Source: an uncultured Prochlorococcus sp.
GTDB lineage: Bacteria > Cyanobacteriota > Cyanobacteriia > PCC-6307 > Cyanobiaceae
Direction of reading: 5' to 3'
Length of the DNA stretch: 64,000 nucleotides
Assembly: GCA_902578845.1 (NCBI GenBank)
Contig: CACHEM010000003.1
Coordinates: forward strand, 1-64,000
Position 1 is the stretch's first letter. Every line of letters begins with the position of its first letter. This document shows positions 31,840 through 38,724 of the stretch, one piece after another. Under the pieces are notes generated by a model. The model searched no databases. It worked only from the letters and a program-made list of their open reading frames with translations, and was not told the DNA's origin. The translations under genes were made by a program, and so were the position numbers.

Positions 31840-31983
31840 GTGTGAATAAAGTGTGAATAACTTTCTACTAAATCTCCATATCCTAATTATAGTAAAGCCT
31901 GCTAGCTTTTCATTAGCCAGTAATTAATATCAGTCATATCAATCAGTTTAAGGAAATTGGGTTTGCTAGAATTTTGCTAGAAT
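31840..31983. repeat. Junction of elements 1 and 2 (doublets around core)
   Basis: GTGTGAATAA at 31,840 and 31,851 (element 1 right end), core TTCATTAGCCAGTA at 31,909-31,922, then TTTGCTAGAAT tandem at 31,962-31,983 (element 2 left end). Both doublets have an exact 11-bp period although their sequences differ. Confidence 0.65.
31902..31937 (-). pseudogene. EVE-gene 5' fragment 2
   Basis: Reads MTDINYWLMKS then stop; matches the first residues of the EVE protein (MTDKEPAYWLMKSE). The match ends at the core, as expected for a gene start cut off by insertion. Confidence 0.6.
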
Positions 31984-32271
31984 AAGTTTTGTTACTTTCG
32001 CCTAATTTCTCAGCAAAAATAAAGCTCTTTTAATTTTATCTAAAATAATTAATCGAAGAAAGTTTAGGAAATATATATAGTTACAGATCGCTTGAGACAG
32101 GCTTTTTTATTTATTTGATGTTAAATTAAGAAATCTAGTTATTGCAATGCTTTTCAAGGAATAGGTTAGTTGCTTATTCTAGCAATATTGATTAAATATT
32201 CTAGCAGGCATAATAAAACCTAGTCATAGACTAAGTTTAATGCTCTCTATAAACAACCACGCACCCAAAGC

Positions 32272-32499
32272 TTAAGCTGCTTCTGGAGCGAATATTCTGC
32301 TGTTCTCTTTCCAGTATCTACACCCCTTAATTAGATGATCACCTTGAGGAATAAGCTTTTGATGAAACGGACAGGTAAGGATGGTGACACAAGAACTTGT
32401 CGTGCTGTACCTGAAGTGATTGCAAGTAATACATATCTTCCGTCGTTTTCTTACTAATATTTCGTCCTCTAGATAATCCCATTCCTGCCAGTCCTCCAT
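32272..32499 (-). CDS. Cys-rich (zinc-ribbon-like) small protein, possible SOS gene
   Basis: 75 residues from ATG 32,499 (MEDWQEWDYLEDEILVRKRRK). Cysteines form CITC, a second group SSCVTILTCPFH and a last GCRYW, as in small zinc-binding proteins. The frame is open to a TTG 15 bp upstream, but ATG is preferred. A perfect 16-bp palindrome that fits the cyanobacterial LexA box lies 7 bp before the ATG. Similar small Cys proteins are frequent in marine picocyanobacteria; function unknown. Confidence 0.65.
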   Translation of the reverse strand: MEDWQEWDYLEDEILVRKRRKICITCNHFRYSTTSSCVTILTCPFHQKLIPQGDHLIKGCRYWKENSRIFAPEAA

Positions 32500-32506
32500 A
32501 GCTATA

Positions 32507-32522
32507 TAGTACAAGTGTACTA
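32507..32522. promoter_or_regulatory. LexA-box-like palindrome
   Basis: TAGTACA-AG-TGTACTA is a perfect palindrome whose core AGTACAAGTGTACT fits the published cyanobacterial LexA pattern RGTACNNNDGTWCB (from memory). It overlaps the expected -10 region of the leftward gene starting at 32,499. Confidence 0.6.
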
Positions 32523-32681
32523 ATATTTATAGCAACTGAAAAGGGTATGAGTCAACAAGTTTTTTATTAGAAAGCAACTAAACTCTTATGCTCTTTTCGA
32601 GCTGATTTTAAACTTTAGAAACTCCTTAAATTAAATTTAACTTTAGAGATAGATTTTTAAATTAGTTATCACTTTTATGTT

Positions 32682-34487
32682 GTGTCTGATTTTAACGAAG
32701 TTGTTTCAAGAAGAAAATTTCTTCAGGGTTCATTTGCTATAGGAATAGGTGCTTTTGCTGCTGCCACTATTCCAAGCAAAGCAATTGGATTTGGTTCAGA
32801 CTTTAATGGCATTAGTTTTACACCTTTAGCAGCCAATAGTAAAGATACAATTACTGTCCCAAAAGGTTTTAGTTGGCATACGGTTGCAGCTTGGGGTGAT
32901 CCATTATGGAGCGGAGCCCCTGAATTTGATCAGCAAACAAGAGGAACTGGGGAGTCGCAAGAACTATCATTTGGAGATAACAATGATGGAATGAGTCTTT
33001 TTGAGGTTAATGGCAAGTCAGTACTTGCAGTCAATAATGAATACTGTAATAGAAAAATAATTTATGGTAACCGTGCTAGTGGGCTTCCTGAAACACCTGA
33101 TGATGTTAGAAAAGGCATGGCTGCACATGGAGTATCGATTTTTGAAGTTGCACAAAAAGGTAGGAAGTGGGAAATAGTTAAAGATTCTCTTTATAACAGA
33201 AAAATTACTGCAGATACGAAAGTGGCTATAGACGGACCGGCTGCAGGTCATCCATTACTTAAAACAGATGAGGATCAAACAGGCAAATTAGCAAGAGGTA
33301 CATTTAATAATTGTGGTAATGGCAGAACTCCCTGGGGAACTTATTTAGCTTGTGAAGAGAATTTTCACGGTTATTTCTCATCTCCATCAGACCCTAATGC
33401 AAATCTGTCAGCAGATTTGAAAAGATATGGGGTTAAAACTAAAGATTGGGGTTACAACTGGGTTATGAATCAGGATAGATTTGATGTTGTAAAAAATCCG
33501 AATGAAATTAATAGGCATGGTTATATTACTGAAATTGATCCCTCTAAGCCACAATCAATGCCAAGGAAACAGACGGCAATGGGTAGATTTAAACATGAAA
33601 ACTGTGAAGTTGTTGTCTCCAAGAATGGTCAAGTTGTTGCCTATATGGGAGATGATGAAAGAGGAGAGCATCTATACAAATTCGTTTCAAAAGGAAAGTA
33701 CATAAAAGGAGCTGCATCAAATTATGATCTATTAACGGAAGGTGATTTATTTGTGGCGATTTTTAATGAGAATGGAACCGGGAGATGGGTTAATTTAAAA
33801 GAATCGGGAATGAGCGATTCAGATATTAGTATTTTCACAAGGATGGCGGCAACCCAAGTTGGTGCAACAACTATGGATCGACCTGAATGGGTGGCTGCAA
33901 ATCCTAATAAAGTGGAGGCGTATTGTGCCTTAACTAATAATAAAAATAGAGGTGTTAAACCTAATCAACCTGTTAATGCAGTTAACCCAAGAGTCGAAAA
34001 TCCATATGGTCAAATAGTTCGATGGACTCCTGACAATAATGAACATGCCGCTGACGGGTTTAAATGGGATTTATTTGCAATGGCTGGTAATCCTGTTGTT
34101 GGTGAAGGTTTAATGAAGGGCTCTGAAAATATTACGAAGGATAATATGTTTAATTCACCTGATGGAATCGCATTTGATTCAAAAGGTAACTTATGGATAC
34201 AAACTGATGGTAAATATACTAATCAAGGAGCCTTTGAAGGAATGGGTAATAACCAAATGTTATGCGCAAATCCTAGGACAGGTAAAATTGACAGATTTTT
34301 AGTAGGTCCTAAAGAGTGTGAAATCACTGGTATCACATGGAGTAGTGATAAAAAGACTATGTTTGTAGGAGTCCAGCATCCAGGTGAAAATAATCCTGAC
34401 AAATGTCACTTTCCTGATGGTGGGAGCTCAGTACCCAGATCGGCTATTGTTGCAATCAGCAGAAATGATGGCAAAACAATTGGCTGA
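32682..34487 (+). CDS. phoX: PhoX-type alkaline phosphatase (DUF839)
   Basis: 601 residues from a GTG start; no in-frame ATG lies upstream. The N-terminus SRRKFLQGSFAIGIGAFAAATIPSKAIG is a twin-arginine signal, so export is through Tat. The body matches PhoX (DUF839): FNNCGNGRTPWGTYLACEENFHGY, GRFKHENCEVV, YMGDDERGEHLYKFVSKG, and NSPDGIAFDSKGNLWIQTDG. PhoX is a Ca2+/Fe3+ phosphatase that frees phosphate from organic esters in the periplasm. It is a known accessory gene of low-phosphate Prochlorococcus. I see no convincing Pho box upstream. Confidence 0.92.
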   Translation: MSDFNEVVSRRKFLQGSFAIGIGAFAAATIPSKAIGFGSDFNGISFTPLAANSKDTITVPKGFSWHTVAAWGDPLWSGAPEFDQQTRGTGESQELSFGDNNDGMSLFEVNGKSVLAVNNEYCNRKIIYGNRASGLPETPDDVRKGMAAHGVSIFEVAQKGRKWEIVKDSLYNRKITADTKVAIDGPAAGHPLLKTDEDQTGKLARGTFNNCGNGRTPWGTYLACEENFHGYFSSPSDPNANLSADLKRYGVKTKDWGYNWVMNQDRFDVVKNPNEINRHGYITEIDPSKPQSMPRKQTAMGRFKHENCEVVVSKNGQVVAYMGDDERGEHLYKFVSKGKYIKGAASNYDLLTEGDLFVAIFNENGTGRWVNLKESGMSDSDISIFTRMAATQVGATTMDRPEWVAANPNKVEAYCALTNNKNRGVKPNQPVNAVNPRVENPYGQIVRWTPDNNEHAADGFKWDLFAMAGNPVVGEGLMKGSENITKDNMFNSPDGIAFDSKGNLWIQTDGKYTNQGAFEGMGNNQMLCANPRTGKIDRFLVGPKECEITGITWSSDKKTMFVGVQHPGENNPDKCHFPDGGSSVPRSAIVAISRNDGKTIG

Positions 34488-34490
34488 GGA

Positions 34491-34505
34491 TAGGTACTTT
34501 ACCCG
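34491..34505 (+). promoter_or_regulatory. Motif C, copy 1 (imperfect palindrome)
   Basis: TAGGTACTTTACCCG, 92 bp before the small gene at 34,597; compare the perfect TAGGTA-N3-TACCTA at 35,017. Confidence 0.35.
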
Positions 34506-34596
34506 TACTTTATTTTTCCTTAAACCGTACATACTGATACTCATAAATGATATGCGTTGGTAGTTAGAACATAGGTGTAGCAAGTAGGAAGAAATC

Positions 34597-34737
34597 ATGA
34601 ATAAAAGAGTTCCTTATACAATCATTCCTAAATACTTTAGGACTATTAACGATATAGATAACGGAGCAAATATCAAAGTAATTTATTGGAAACTTAGGTG
34701 TGAAGAGAACCCTTCATATCGCGGCTGCGAAATTTAA
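34597..34737 (+). CDS. Small Cys-containing protein (46 aa)
   Basis: MNKRVPYTIIPKYFRTIND... ending RCEENPSYRGCEI. The C-terminal Cys-x-x-Asn-Pro...Cys pattern resembles the tails of the other island micro-proteins (DPYC, NPYC). A purine-rich GGAAGAAATC precedes the ATG. Function unknown. Confidence 0.5.
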   Translation: MNKRVPYTIIPKYFRTINDIDNGANIKVIYWKLRCEENPSYRGCEI

Positions 34738-34791
34738 TTGCTGAAACTGTAGATATATAAATATATTCAATCTTAACTTTGCTTAATCTGC

Positions 34792-34959
34792 TTATAAAAA
34801 GTTTAAAGGATAATCGACATTAGCTGGTTCCAAGTGTTTAGCATAACAAGCGGTAGTACAGTCTACCCCCTCACTATTGATACTGCATGAAGTAATACAA
34901 TCGAAGAAACTTTCCAAAGCATCTGAATTTTTGATGTTTGATAAAATGTCTTTTTTCAT
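34792..34959 (-). CDS. Twin CX3C small protein (55 aa)
   Basis: From ATG 34,959 (MKKDILSNIKNSDALESFFDC), chosen for the GGAG 10 bp upstream; the frame is open further upstream. Cysteines form CITSC-SINSEGVD-CTTAC, two CX3C units eight residues apart. This is a pattern suited to a disulfide-linked helical hairpin or metal site. I recall related peptides in other Prochlorococcus genomes but no function. A perfect motif C palindrome lies about 58 bp upstream of the start. Confidence 0.6.
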   Translation of the reverse strand: MKKDILSNIKNSDALESFFDCITSCSINSEGVDCTTACYAKHLEPANVDYPLNFL

Positions 34960-35016
34960 AATTAATTCTCCAATCTGCAGAACATCTAGCAACTTTTTCC
35001 TAATAAAGTCAAATTT

Positions 35017-35031
35017 TAGGTAAAGTACCTA
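35017..35031 (-). promoter_or_regulatory. Motif C, copy 2 (perfect palindrome)
   Basis: TAGGTAAAGTACCTA, a 6-3-6 perfect palindrome 58 bp upstream of the leftward gene starting at 34,959. Confidence 0.45.
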
Positions 35032-35213
35032 ATCTAAAGGTTTTTAAATTTGGCACTTGATATCTATATTGTTCTTGTTGTAGATGAATCTTAATTACTT
35101 TGAAATTATTTGCACCCATAGACCACCGCTTTGCTTAGGTTGTAATGGATGCTTTTTAATATTGGCAAAATAGAAATAAATATGAGAAGTTTGTTTTGAT
35201 GTAAACCCAATAA

Positions 35214-35400
35214 AAAAAGAGATTGAATCCTGCCTTTAGAAAACAATCTCTTTCACTTAGTTATGTGTCGGAATAAATTAACAACGCACCTAAATCATTG
35301 ATCCTTGTTGTTAATGTTGTCGGCTGCTTAAACCAATCTAATGAACTTCTCTGGTGGACTATCGATCATTTCTAATCCCTCCGTTTGACTAATAGGAAGC
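35214..35400 (-). ncRNA. Candidate minus-strand small RNA or tiny-ORF transcript
   Basis: Module B promoter (35,401-35,431) points leftward into this gene-free stretch. The left end is a strong minus-strand terminator: CAATCTCTTT pairs with AAAGAGATTG (35,217-35,253) and is followed by seven T. Predicted RNA about 180 nt. It contains GGAGGG and a 13-codon frame (MIDSPPEKFIRLV), so it might be a leader-type peptide instead of a pure RNA. Confidence 0.45.
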
Positions 35401-35431
35401 TAGTACGGATAAATTTTTTTGTATATGCGTA
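35401..35431 (-). promoter_or_regulatory. Module B promoter (copy 1)
   Basis: On the minus strand TACGC, 18 bp, CCGTACTA. Same spacing as the copies at 35,531, 41,707 and 48,337. Confidence 0.5.
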
Positions 35432-35523
35432 GATATGCTGATTTATTTGAAACTTAGTATTTAAAATAAATTCTTATTTTTAGTTTCGAAGTTAATTAAA
35501 GTAATTGCCTGATATTTTTTTAG

Positions 35524-35562
35524 GTATTCATACGCTTGCTTTTTAGATATCAAACGTACTAA
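35524..35562 (+). promoter_or_regulatory. Module B promoter (copy 2)
   Basis: GTATTCATACGC, 18 bp including TTTTTAGATATCA, then ACGTACTAA; 31 bp before the ATG at 35,593, with a strong AAAGGAGG ribosome site between. TAGATA may serve as the -10 box; no -35 consensus, so an activator or special sigma factor is suspected. Confidence 0.5.
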
Positions 35563-35592
35563 GTAATACTCAAATCAAAGGAGGTTAATCAA

Positions 35593-35754
35593 ATGACCAA
35601 CTTAGGATTAGAGCTACTCATATTGACTGTCTTACTTATTTATTTTGGAGTTTTCATGACTCAAAGTATTTATAGAAAATATGAAAAAGCCTATCTACGC
35701 AAAACAATTTTTTGCAGCAAATCACAAAGCGACCCCTATTGCATTGCTGAATAA
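35593..35754 (+). CDS. Small membrane protein with DPYC tail (53 aa)
   Basis: MTNLGLELLILTVLLIYFGVFMTQSIY is one transmembrane helix; the tail reads IFCSKSQSDPYCIAE. A paralogue at 46,849 has the same layout (MTNLAIELLLLIVVLVNFGA... LFCSESISNPYCVF). The two Cys in the tail may form a disulfide or bind metal. Good AAAGGAGG ribosome site and module B promoter. Function unknown. Confidence 0.65.
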   Translation: MTNLGLELLILTVLLIYFGVFMTQSIYRKYEKAYLRKTIFCSKSQSDPYCIAE

Positions 35755-35790
35755 TAGGGTTTAAAAATTTTCAAAAAACAAAGGAGGTTA

Positions 35791-35976
35791 ATGATGTCTT
35801 GCGGAAATCCTTATAAACATAAGATTCAAAATACAATACATTTTTTTCTAGATACATTCTCAGGTCGGAATTCAAACTCGAGAGCTTTGACTGATGATCA
35901 AATGGAATGTATGCAATTTGGCATCTGTTCTTTTATTCCAAAAAAATTAGAAGAAATTCCTTATTTTCATTACTAA
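35791..35976 (+). CDS. Small Cys protein with ECMQFGIC motif (61 aa)
   Basis: MMSCGNPYKHKIQNTIHFFLDTF... ending DQMECMQFGICSFIPKKLEEIPYFHY. A paralogue on the other strand at 46,138-46,308 shares QMECMQFGIC and the (F/Y)FHY end. AAAGGAGG lies just before the ATG. It is in a run of three rightward micro-genes starting at the module B promoter. Function unknown. Confidence 0.65.
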   Translation: MMSCGNPYKHKIQNTIHFFLDTFSGRNSNSRALTDDQMECMQFGICSFIPKKLEEIPYFHY

Positions 35977-35989
35977 TTAGGAGGAAACA

Positions 35990-36163
35990 ATGAAGATTAA
36001 AAAACCCCTCACTCTACCCCAGAAGTACTTTAATGAATTTCAAAACTACTTTCATAATGCTGATGAGAAATTAGTTTCATATAGTTATATCCCTGAATAT
36101 CTTAAGAAAACTACTTCAAAAAAACCAAAAACTCTTTTTAAAAATCATTTAAATATTGACTGA
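35990..36163 (+). CDS. Small basic protein (57 aa)
   Basis: MKIKKPLTLPQKYFNEFQNYF... ending TLFKNHLNID; Lys-rich, no membrane segment. A perfect ribosome site (TTAGGAGGAAACA) precedes the ATG, 13 bp after the preceding gene. Third gene of the rightward run. Function unknown. Confidence 0.6.
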   Translation: MKIKKPLTLPQKYFNEFQNYFHNADEKLVSYSYIPEYLKKTTSKKPKTLFKNHLNID

Positions 36164-36233
36164 TAATACTAAATTCGTGAAATCAGGATATCAATCAGAA
36201 AAAATGATTAAGGGATTCGGATAATTTTTTCAT

Positions 36234-36617
36234 TTATTCCCAAGTTTTCATATCAGTAGTTCCTTGTGATCTTTGCATCCAAGAATATTTCCAAGTACCA
36301 TTTACATTTTTAAAAATACACGTGTAAGTTGAAAGATCTTTATTTTGATTCCCTTTATAACTAAAGATTTCATTTAAGGTAAAAACTGCGTAAGCTATCT
36401 CACCGTAAATTTCAATCTTGTGGGTTTTGATTAGTTCTGATGATTCTGCAACTAAGTCTTTACTATCAAACATTCCCACTAATCCCTTTGCAGAGATTGG
36501 ATTTCCACTCGGTCTTACAGCCAAAAAATCTTCAGTTACGTTTGGTATTAGAAAAGAAGAATCTTCACTGGTTGCATAACCATTAATTAAATCTTCTATG
36601 GCTTTAGTATTTGACAT
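36234..36617 (-). CDS. SnoaL/NTF2-like protein, DUF3804 type
   Basis: 127 residues: ...FLIPNVTEDFLAVRPSGNPISAKGLVGMFDSKDLVAESSELIKTHKIEIYGEIAYAVFTL...TWKYSWMQRSQGT. The RPSGNPI-AKG motif and length fit the DUF3804-type NTF2-fold proteins I associate with marine picocyanobacteria. A paralogue lies at 55,505-55,915. Substrate unknown. An A element sits directly upstream of the start. Confidence 0.75.
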   Translation of the reverse strand: MSNTKAIEDLINGYATSEDSSFLIPNVTEDFLAVRPSGNPISAKGLVGMFDSKDLVAESSELIKTHKIEIYGEIAYAVFTLNEIFSYKGNQNKDLSTYTCIFKNVNGTWKYSWMQRSQGTTDMKTWE

Positions 36618-36622
36618 TAAAA

Positions 36623-36662
36623 AAGGAGCTAATTTCTCCTTAGTTTAGATCGACTTTCAATT
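36623..36662 (-). promoter_or_regulatory. Element A2
   Basis: Hairpin AAGGAG-CTAATTT-CTCCTT (36,623-36,641) and GATCGACTTTCAATT (36,648-36,662). On the minus strand the order is palindrome, TAAACT, hairpin, six T, ATG at 36,617: a terminator-like stem right in front of the start codon. Confidence 0.55.
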
Positions 36663-36806
36663 GAAGTCTTATAAAACTACTTGACCTAAACCTTTAAAAA
36701 TTTTTGCGCAGATACACAATAAAATACAATTATGTAACAGTAACGTATAGATTTAATATAAATACAAGTATATGTGACTAATTTCTTTACATTAATTAAT
36801 ATTAAT

Positions 36807-36824
36807 GTTACATTAGTTTACATA
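36807..36824 (+). promoter_or_regulatory. HLR1 site upstream of the hli operon
   Basis: GTTACATT-AG-TTTACATA fits the RpaB-binding high-light regulatory element (K)TTACA(W)(W)NN(K)TTACA(W)(W). It ends 17 bp before the ATG of the first hli gene. Related sites lie 11-17 bp before the other hli loci. Confidence 0.6.
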
Positions 36825-36841
36825 AATTACTTTTTATAAAA

Positions 36842-36949
36842 ATGACCCCAGAAGCAGAAAGATTTAACGGTTGGGCAGCAATGCTCGGTTTCGTTGCAGC
36901 TGTTGGCGCATACGTAACAACTGGTCAAATTATTCCTGGTTGGTTCTAA
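36842..36949 (+). CDS. hli: High-light-inducible protein (35 aa)
   Basis: MTPEAERFNGWAAMLGFVAAVGAYVTTGQIIPGWF: a single-helix chlorophyll a/b-binding-like protein with the E-x-x-N-G-x-x-A-M pigment-binding motif (ERFNGWAAM) and the TGQIIPG end typical of Prochlorococcus multicopy hli. HLIPs protect the photosystems by binding chlorophyll and carotenoid. The stop overlaps the next ATG by one base. A near-identical protein is at 63,313-63,420. Confidence 0.95.
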   Translation: MTPEAERFNGWAAMLGFVAAVGAYVTTGQIIPGWF

Positions 36950-37083
36950 TGAAAAACACAAAAACAGTTGAGAAGGAAAAGGTTATAGCTGAGAAGCTTA
37001 ACGGCAGATTTGCAATGTTGGGCTTTATTGCTCTTGTTGGCGCTTATCTAACAACAGGTCAAATTATTCCAGGCTTTGTGTAA
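36949..37083 (+). CDS. hli: High-light-inducible protein (44 aa)
   Basis: MKNTKTVEKEKVIAEKLNGRFAMLGF... ending TTGQIIPGFV: charged N-terminus then the single HLIP helix with EKLNGRFAM. Coupled by one-base overlaps to the genes on both sides. Related copies are at 39,115 and 63,173. Confidence 0.95.
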   Translation: MKNTKTVEKEKVIAEKLNGRFAMLGFIALVGAYLTTGQIIPGFV

Positions 37084-37265
37084 TGCTCGAGGCAGGAATT
37101 AACACTTGGATTAACACTATACTTTTTCCTTTTATGCCAGTCATAACAGTATTTCTTGTTAGTGCATTAATGTTGAGTGATTTGCCATGGAATGATGATG
37201 ATGACGATGATGATGGCGGTGGATTAATCTCCCCGGTGTACAACTACGTTCCCCAAGGAGCTTAG
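37083..37265 (+). CDS. Small membrane protein with acidic Asp run (60 aa)
   Basis: MLEAGINTWINTILFPFMPVITVFLVSALMLSDLPW followed by seven Asp and GGGLISPVYNYVPQGA. One or two membrane segments with a D7 tract that may bind cations. It overlaps the preceding hli stop by one base, so it belongs to the hli operon. Not a family I can name; partner of HLIPs is inferred from position only. Confidence 0.65.
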   Translation: MLEAGINTWINTILFPFMPVITVFLVSALMLSDLPWNDDDDDDDGGGLISPVYNYVPQGA

Positions 37266-37280
37266 AGAACATATACCAAA

Positions 37281-37394
37281 ATGATTTTCATTTCATCTTT
37301 ATTTAACTCAGTCCCTTCAAGTGCTAAAGACCTTTTAGAATTTGGTTTCTTTCTTACTGTGGGTATTACAGCAGGAAAAGTAGGACTCTTATGA
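37281..37394 (+). CDS. Small hydrophobic protein (37 aa)
   Basis: MIFISSLFNSVPSSAKDLLEFGFFLTVGITAGKVGLL. It follows the Asp-run gene by 15 bp and overlaps the next ATG by 4 bp (ATGA). Likely membrane-associated; function unknown. Confidence 0.5.
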   Translation: MIFISSLFNSVPSSAKDLLEFGFFLTVGITAGKVGLL

Positions 37395-37477
37395 AAACAT
37401 ATCTAATTGCCATATCACTATTTGGCATTGCAGTAATTACTACTGCGATAGCACCAAGTATTGCTTACGCACTATAA
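37391..37477 (+). CDS. Single-helix peptide (28 aa)
   Basis: MKTYLIAISLFGIAVITTAIAPSIAYAL: a hydrophobic helix with a possible signal cleavage at AYA. The ATG overlaps the previous stop. It could be a membrane peptide of the hli complex; support is the overlap only. Confidence 0.4.
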   Translation: MKTYLIAISLFGIAVITTAIAPSIAYAL

Positions 37478-37512
37478 AAATTTAATCACTCTTATTAACG
37501 AACAATTAAAAA

Positions 37513-37641
37513 ATGGAAAACTCAAAACCAACTTATTGGCAAAATGCCGAGAGAACCAATGGAAGAATGGCAATGATGGGTTTATTCGCATTGGTTGTAA
37601 ACTACGGTCTTTTTGGCTGGATCATCCCAGGTATTTTTTAA
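37513..37641 (+). CDS. hli: High-light-inducible protein (42 aa)
   Basis: MENSKPTYWQNAERTNGRMAMMGLFALVVNYGLFGWIIPGIF. The motif ERTNGRMAM is the chlorophyll-binding helix; the TGQ of the usual TGQIIPG is replaced by FGW, so this is a diverged type. Third hli gene of the operon. Confidence 0.9.
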   Translation: MENSKPTYWQNAERTNGRMAMMGLFALVVNYGLFGWIIPGIF

Positions 37642-37642
37642 A

Positions 37643-37738
37643 ATGAATATAGATATTTTCTTAATCTCTTTCTTTACATATCTATTAGTGCCAGTGGTAA
37701 TGGTTGCTAAGGGTAGAAAAAAAAAGGGGGCATTTTAA
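37643..37738 (+). CDS. Single-helix membrane peptide (31 aa)
   Basis: MNIDIFLISFFTYLLVPVVMVAKGRKKKGAF: one helix then a basic tail, the shape of small photosystem-type subunits. It begins 2 bp after the hli stop. A longer protein of similar layout is at 57,570 (MNIYLFWILFLALWAIVPLMIIKGR). Function unknown. Confidence 0.5.
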   Translation: MNIDIFLISFFTYLLVPVVMVAKGRKKKGAF

Positions 37739-37739
37739 A

Positions 37740-37916
37740 ATGTCTTATTTCGCAAAAAATAATTATATAAAATATGACGAATGGTTTGATGAGAATATTT
37801 CTCCACTTGATTTAAAATTTTATTACGAAGAAAAACGATTCTCAAATACTCTTCATGAAAAATTTTATTTATTGTCAACCTCAAAAATATTTATTGGGGG
37901 TTCTGAAAAAAAATGA
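37740..37916 (+). CDS. Small soluble protein closing the hli operon (58 aa)
   Basis: MSYFAKNNYIKYDEWFDENISPLDLKFYYEEKRFS... rich in aromatic and charged residues. AAAAGGGGG precedes the ATG, and the gene starts one base after the preceding stop codon. No family recognised. Confidence 0.55.
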   Translation: MSYFAKNNYIKYDEWFDENISPLDLKFYYEEKRFSNTLHEKFYLLSTSKIFIGGSEKK

Positions 37917-37999
37917 TTAATATAAAATATTTTTTAATTACCGCCCCATATAAAATTAAAGAAAAATAAGGTAAGTGCTTTTTTTTATCCACAAAAAAA

Positions 38000-38183
38000 G
38001 GACGTAAGATACGTCCGATTAAAAAGCTTGATAATCCCCATCACCCAGCCTTTTTAAAAATAATAGCACTATATATGGTGTTTGTATGTAATAAATTTTA
38101 CCTATTGATGGGGTTGTAAGTTTCCATTTATTTTGTCATGATAGAAATCCCCATCACCTAGGCTCGCAAGAGTCTTTTTTTTT
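38000..38183. other. Structured non-coding locus with two facing terminators
   Basis: At 38,000-38,016 GGACGTA-AGA-TACGTCC has seven T on its minus-strand side, so it terminates leftward RNA. At 38,161-38,183 GGCTC-GCAA-GAGTC plus nine T terminates rightward RNA. Two direct repeats AATCCCCATCACCYAG (38,033-38,048 and 38,146-38,161) and a complementary TGATGGGG (about 38,107) lie between. One or two small RNAs are likely; I cannot match them to a known family. Confidence 0.45.
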
Positions 38184-38310
38184 GCCTGTAATAACAAATA
38201 AGTGAAGGATTGAAAAAAATAACAAAAGAAACATATAACAGTCTCTCTAGATACACAATAATTCCATCGCAAAGTATTAGTATGCCTTTACTGAAGTGAA
38301 GGTATTCAAT

Positions 38311-38565
38311 ATGTCACTAAAAAATCAAACTAATGGTATTTATCCATGGGATTATCAAATAGGAGATGATAATTTCCAATTTGAGCCTTGAATTCTAAAG
38401 AAAGGAAAGGAATATGTAACTATTGAGAAAAACATAGATAACAAAGGATTTTTTTATTTACATAAGAATGAAGAAAAACGTCTTTCTCTTAACGCTTTAC
38501 AAACAAAATCTACATTTAACCAATTAATCAATTTTGGATATGAGCTACGAAAAAGTAAGTTCTAA
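38311..38565 (+). pseudogene. Reading frame interrupted by an in-frame TGA
   Basis: MSLKNQTNGIYPWDYQIGDDNFQFEP, TGA at 38,389-38,391, then 58 more open codons (ILKKGKEYVTIEKNIDNKGFFYLHKN... ELRKSKF). The two halves are in the same frame and both look protein-like. A nonsense mutation is the simplest reading; recoding is possible but unsupported. Confidence 0.45.
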
Positions 38566-38604
38566 TTTTCTAAAACTACATTTTATTGAGATATAACTTT
38601 GATT

Positions 38605-38724
38605 TTAGATTATTAATAAGAATCGGAGTCCTAACGGTAACCACAGACATAGAAGCATCAATAGAAAAAGTGTAATAGCATGCACATTTGGAATGTAATG
38701 CTCTTTAAAAACTTTAGTCTTCAT
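38605..38724 (-). CDS. Small membrane protein (39 aa)
   Basis: MKTKVFKEHYIPNVHAITLFLLMLLCLWLPLGLRFLLII: a basic N-terminus and one very hydrophobic helix. Isolated between the broken frame and the second hli locus. Function unknown. Confidence 0.45.
   Translation of the reverse strand: MKTKVFKEHYIPNVHAITLFLLMLLCLWLPLGLRFLLII

Larger units (their letters stand above)
21512..31922. mobile_element. Element 1: recombinase-bearing integrated element
   Basis: Bounded by the cores TTCATTAGCCAATA (21,512-21,525) and TTCATTAGCCAGTA (31,909-31,922). Just inside each end lies a doublet of GTGTGAATAA-type repeats 11 bp apart (21,568/21,579 and 31,840/31,851). The leftward tyrosine recombinase sits next to the right end, the usual position for an integrase beside its att site. 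Cargo: a secreted protease, an Fe-S PD-(D/E)XK nuclease, an iteron cluster, coiled-coil pairs and unknown genes. Cargo proteins mostly have no family I can name. The limits are inferred from the repeats, not from comparison with an empty site. Confidence 0.7.

Noticed and set aside
32600..32681. Pho box upstream of phoX
   Set aside because: TTTAAACTTTAG and TTTAACTTTAG look alike, but the spacing and sequence do not fit a clear PhoB repeat; A+T bias can explain them.
38389..38391. Selenocysteine or programmed readthrough at the in-frame TGA
   Set aside because: No SECIS-like stem after the TGA, no selenium genes in view, and the protein is not a known selenoprotein.
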